Positions 62,005-64,000 of a stretch of DNA of 64,000 bases are shown here, piece by piece. Source of the stretch: Microbacterium galbinum. Its GTDB lineage: Bacteria > Actinomycetota > Actinomycetes > Actinomycetales > Microbacteriaceae. Under the pieces are notes generated by a model. The model ran no database searches. It was not told the origin of the DNA and saw nothing but the letters and a program-made list of their open reading frames with translations. A program made the translations under genes and the position numbers. The DNA lies in the NCBI RefSeq assembly GCF_023101185.1, contig NZ_CP078077.1, positions 2,013,630 through 2,077,629 of the forward strand. Direction: 5' to 3'. Within the stretch, counting starts at the first letter, position 1, and each line of letters starts with the position of its first letter.

Positions 62005-63171
62005 TCAGCGCACGAGGGACTGGATCGCAGCCGCGGCGGCCCCGCGGGCCCAGTCCTCGAAGGTGTGCGGGCGTGCGACGATGCGACAGCGCGCCGCGGC
62101 GCCGAAGGCGTGCGCCTCGAAGGCGCTGCGCAGCGTCTCGTCGAAGAGGTCGAAGTTCGACACGCCCTCGCCCCCGATGATGACGAGTTCGGGGCCGGTG
62201 AGGTTCACGAGCGTGGCGATGGCGGTGCCGACGATCTCGGCCGCCTCCCGGAACGCCGCCTCGGCAGCGGGGTCTCCGTCGTGGGCGAGGCGCACGGCCT
62301 CGTCGATGCCGATGATCCGACCGTGCGCGGCCGAGACGGCCGCTTCGATGGCGGGGGTCGCGGCCACGGCCTCGACGCAGCCGTTGCGCCCGCACGGGCA
62401 TACGCGTCGGGGATCGGCGAGGGGCAGGTGCCCGATCTCGCCGGCGACCCCGTAGGCGCCGCTGACGACCTGGCCGTTCACGTGCAGTCCGCTTCCGATG
62501 CCGCGGCCGATCGTGACGATCGCGAACGAGGCCGTGCCGAGGCCGATGCCGAACCAGTGCTCGCCGACGGTGAGCGCGTGCACGTCGTTCTCGAGGGTCA
62601 CCGGCCGGCCGATCCGGTCGCGCAGCCGCGCGGCGAAGTCCTCGTCGGTCCAGCCCATGATGGCCGACTCGCGCACGATGCCGTGGCGGCTGTCGACGTC
62701 GCCCGAGATCGAGACGCCGAGCCCGGCGATCGCGGCGGACCGCGGCCCGAGCTCGCTCTCGAGAGAGGCGGTGACCTCGACGATGGCCTCGAGCACGGCA
62801 TCCGGGTCGTGGGCCGCGAGCGCACGGTGCTCGGAGGCGAGCACCGTGGTGGTGAGGTCGGTGGCGACCGCGATGACCTCGTCGACGTTCACCTTCACAC
62901 CCAGCATGATCATCGCTCCGGGCACGATCGACACCGGGGCGACGGGTCGCCCGGGATTGCCGTCGCGGTGCTCGGCGGGCGGTGCATCGACGAGGCCTGC
63001 TGCGACCAGCGGCGACACGGCCTTCGTGACCGCGGCCTGCGAGAGGCCGGTGTGCCGGGCGATCTCGATACGGCTGATCGGGCTGCGCGTGAGGATGGTC
63101 GCGAACACCTTCGATCCGGCATCCGATGCGGATCGGATGAGGGTGGTGCGCGTCGACGTGTCGTGGTCCAT
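62005..63171 (-). CDS. ROK-family transcriptional regulator (NagC/XylR-like)
   Basis: A 388-residue protein from ATG 63171 (CGAGGA upstream). An N-terminal winged helix (SRIEIARHTGLSQAAVTKAV) precedes the ROK kinase-like domain with ENDVHALTVGEHWFG and the zinc motif CPCGRNGCVE; GHLPL precedes it. ROK repressors bind a sugar and leave DNA. It converges with the sugar ABC operon and probably represses it through the palindrome at 58.03 kb. Confidence 0.9.
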   Translation of the reverse strand: MDHDTSTRTTLIRSASDAGSKVFATILTRSPISRIEIARHTGLSQAAVTKAVSPLVAAGLVDAPPAEHRDGNPGRPVAPVSIVPGAMIMLGVKVNVDEVIAVATDLTTTVLASEHRALAAHDPDAVLEAIVEVTASLESELGPRSAAIAGLGVSISGDVDSRHGIVRESAIMGWTDEDFAARLRDRIGRPVTLENDVHALTVGEHWFGIGLGTASFAIVTIGRGIGSGLHVNGQVVSGAYGVAGEIGHLPLADPRRVCPCGRNGCVEAVAATPAIEAAVSAAHGRIIGIDEAVRLAHDGDPAAEAAFREAAEIVGTAIATLVNLTGPELVIIGGEGVSNFDLFDETLRSAFEAHAFGAAARCRIVARPHTFEDWARGAAAAAIQSLVR

Positions 63172-63205
63172 CAATTCCTCGTTCGTTATCGGCAACCGTA
63201 GCGAA

Positions 63206-64000
63206 TCACGGGCGCAGACGGGCGGCGGCGAACTCGAGGGCGTTCTCCTCGTCGAGGTCGCCGCCGGCCTCGTGGCCGTTGTCGGGCCAGAGAACGACGT
63301 GCTTCTCGCCCCCGTAAGCCGTGAAGGCGGGGAGCACGGATGCCGGGGGCGTGACCCCGTCGCGCAGCCCGGTGCTCAGGATCGCCGGAGCGTTCGCGCG
63401 CTTCGCGTGGTTAACCGCGTCGAAGTAACGGAGGGTGTCGAGGGCCGCCGCCCGATCGAGCCGGCGGTCGGCGAAGTACTGGGTCAGCAGGGCGTACGGT
63501 GCCTCGTTGCTCAGGTCGGCGGCGCGGTTCAGTTCGCTGAGGAAGGGGGCCTGGATGATCGCGACGGCGAGGTCGGGCACGAGCCCGGCCATGGCGAGCG
63601 CGATCCCGCCGCCCTGACTGGCGCCGACGACGCCCACACGCGATGCGTCGACCAGGTCGAGCGAGCGGAGGGCCTCGACCGCCCGCACCGCGTCGGCGTA
63701 GACACGACGGTAGTAGTACTCGTGCGGCGAGCGCAGGCCGCGGGTGAGGAACCCGCCGGCCGAGGGGCCGCCGTCGGGATGGTCGTCGTCGGTGTCGCCG
63801 TGGCCCTGCCCGCGGGCGTCGACCACGAGATGCGCGTAGCCGGCGGCGGCCCAGCGCAGGTCGCGGAGGGCGTGTCCGCGGCCGTTGCCGTATCCGAAGA
63901 ACTGCACGAGGCCGGGGAGCGGTGCGGTGGCGCCGTGCGGCACGCGCAGCCAGGCGCGGATCTGCGTGCCGCCGAATCCGGCGAACGTCACCTCGAACAC
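63206..64000 (-). CDS. acetyl xylan esterase/cephalosporin-C deacetylase family (partial)
   Basis: At least 264 residues; the gene runs off the window end, and family members have about 320. Visible are VDARGQG, the nucleophile elbow GASQGGG, the acid in GLRDGVTPPAS and His in DNGHEAGG: the alpha/beta-hydrolase triad of AXE1 (carbohydrate esterase 7). These enzymes remove acetyl groups from xylo-oligosaccharides in the cytosol. Its position beside a ROK regulator and an Lpl-type transporter supports a role in hemicellulose use. Confidence 0.85.
   Translation of the reverse strand: MFEVTFAGFGGTQIRAWLRVPHGATAPLPGLVQFFGYGNGRGHALRDLRWAAAGYAHLVVDARGQGHGDTDDDHPDGGPSAGGFLTRGLRSPHEYYYRRVYADAVRAVEALRSLDLVDASRVGVVGASQGGGIALAMAGLVPDLAVAIIQAPFLSELNRAADLSNEAPYALLTQYFADRRLDRAAALDTLRYFDAVNHAKRANAPAILSTGLRDGVTPPASVLPAFTAYGGEKHVVLWPDNGHEAGGDLDEENALEFAAARLRP

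Overview
The window is high-GC actinobacterial DNA, most probably from Microbacterium or a close relative in the Microbacteriaceae. The supporting signs are dense GTG/ATG-started genes, frequent 4-nt ATGA/GTGA overlaps, the abundant GGATGCC/GGCATCC word outside the islands, and copies of a CTTCGACAGGCTCAG palindromic repeat. The genus is inferred from style, not from a marker gene.

Layout. 1-3.4 kb: the end of a GntR/FCD regulator, a coiled-coil protein paired with a secreted HExxH protein, an SDR oxidoreductase, a conserved hypothetical and tRNA-Arg(ACG). 3.45-20.4 kb: directly after the tRNA lies a polymorphic-toxin island. A Ca-binding (thrombospondin type 3-like) membrane protein is translationally coupled to a 2159-residue secreted Rhs/YD-repeat toxin, followed by an immunity candidate. 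Next comes a start-less orphan Rhs core with a different C-terminal toxin and a second immunity candidate, then a decayed third Rhs scrap. The island ends in a long run of probable immunity genes (barstar-like, DUF4279, DUF2247, small membrane proteins), several of them apparently frameshifted. 20.4-30.8 kb: core-like genes: LysR plus a FAD flavoprotein, serine dehydratase, HrpB helicase, a flotillin-like protein and a MarR regulator.

31.4-49.7 kb: a second accessory block with a different texture. It holds a catabolic group (M20 hydrolase, MFS, Lrp regulator, a second serine dehydratase, amidohydrolase) that looks designed to turn a serine-containing compound into pyruvate. Next to it is an oxocamphor-hydrolase-like crotonase with an alpha/beta hydrolase, TetR and MFS. 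A two-component system with an ABC transporter follows, then a NimT-type MFS and a siderophore-interacting flavoprotein divergent from a TetR gene over DtxR-like boxes. Both ends of this block carry unexplained repeats.

50.3-64 kb: a sortase-anchored metallophosphoesterase, two lipoproteins, a SUFU-like protein, a VapBC pair, a frameshifted fatty-acid desaturase, small membrane and hypothetical proteins, then an Lpl-type sugar ABC transporter with a ROK regulator and an acetyl-xylan-esterase-like protein cut by the window edge.

Caution: at least two of the broken genes (14.49 kb and 56.29 kb) break exactly at six-base G/C runs, so some pseudogenes may be assembly indels. The most interesting biology is the tRNA-adjacent Rhs island with its recombinable toxin tip and immunity bank, plus a family of about 86-nt intergenic hairpins whose arms keep pairing through G-U pairs.
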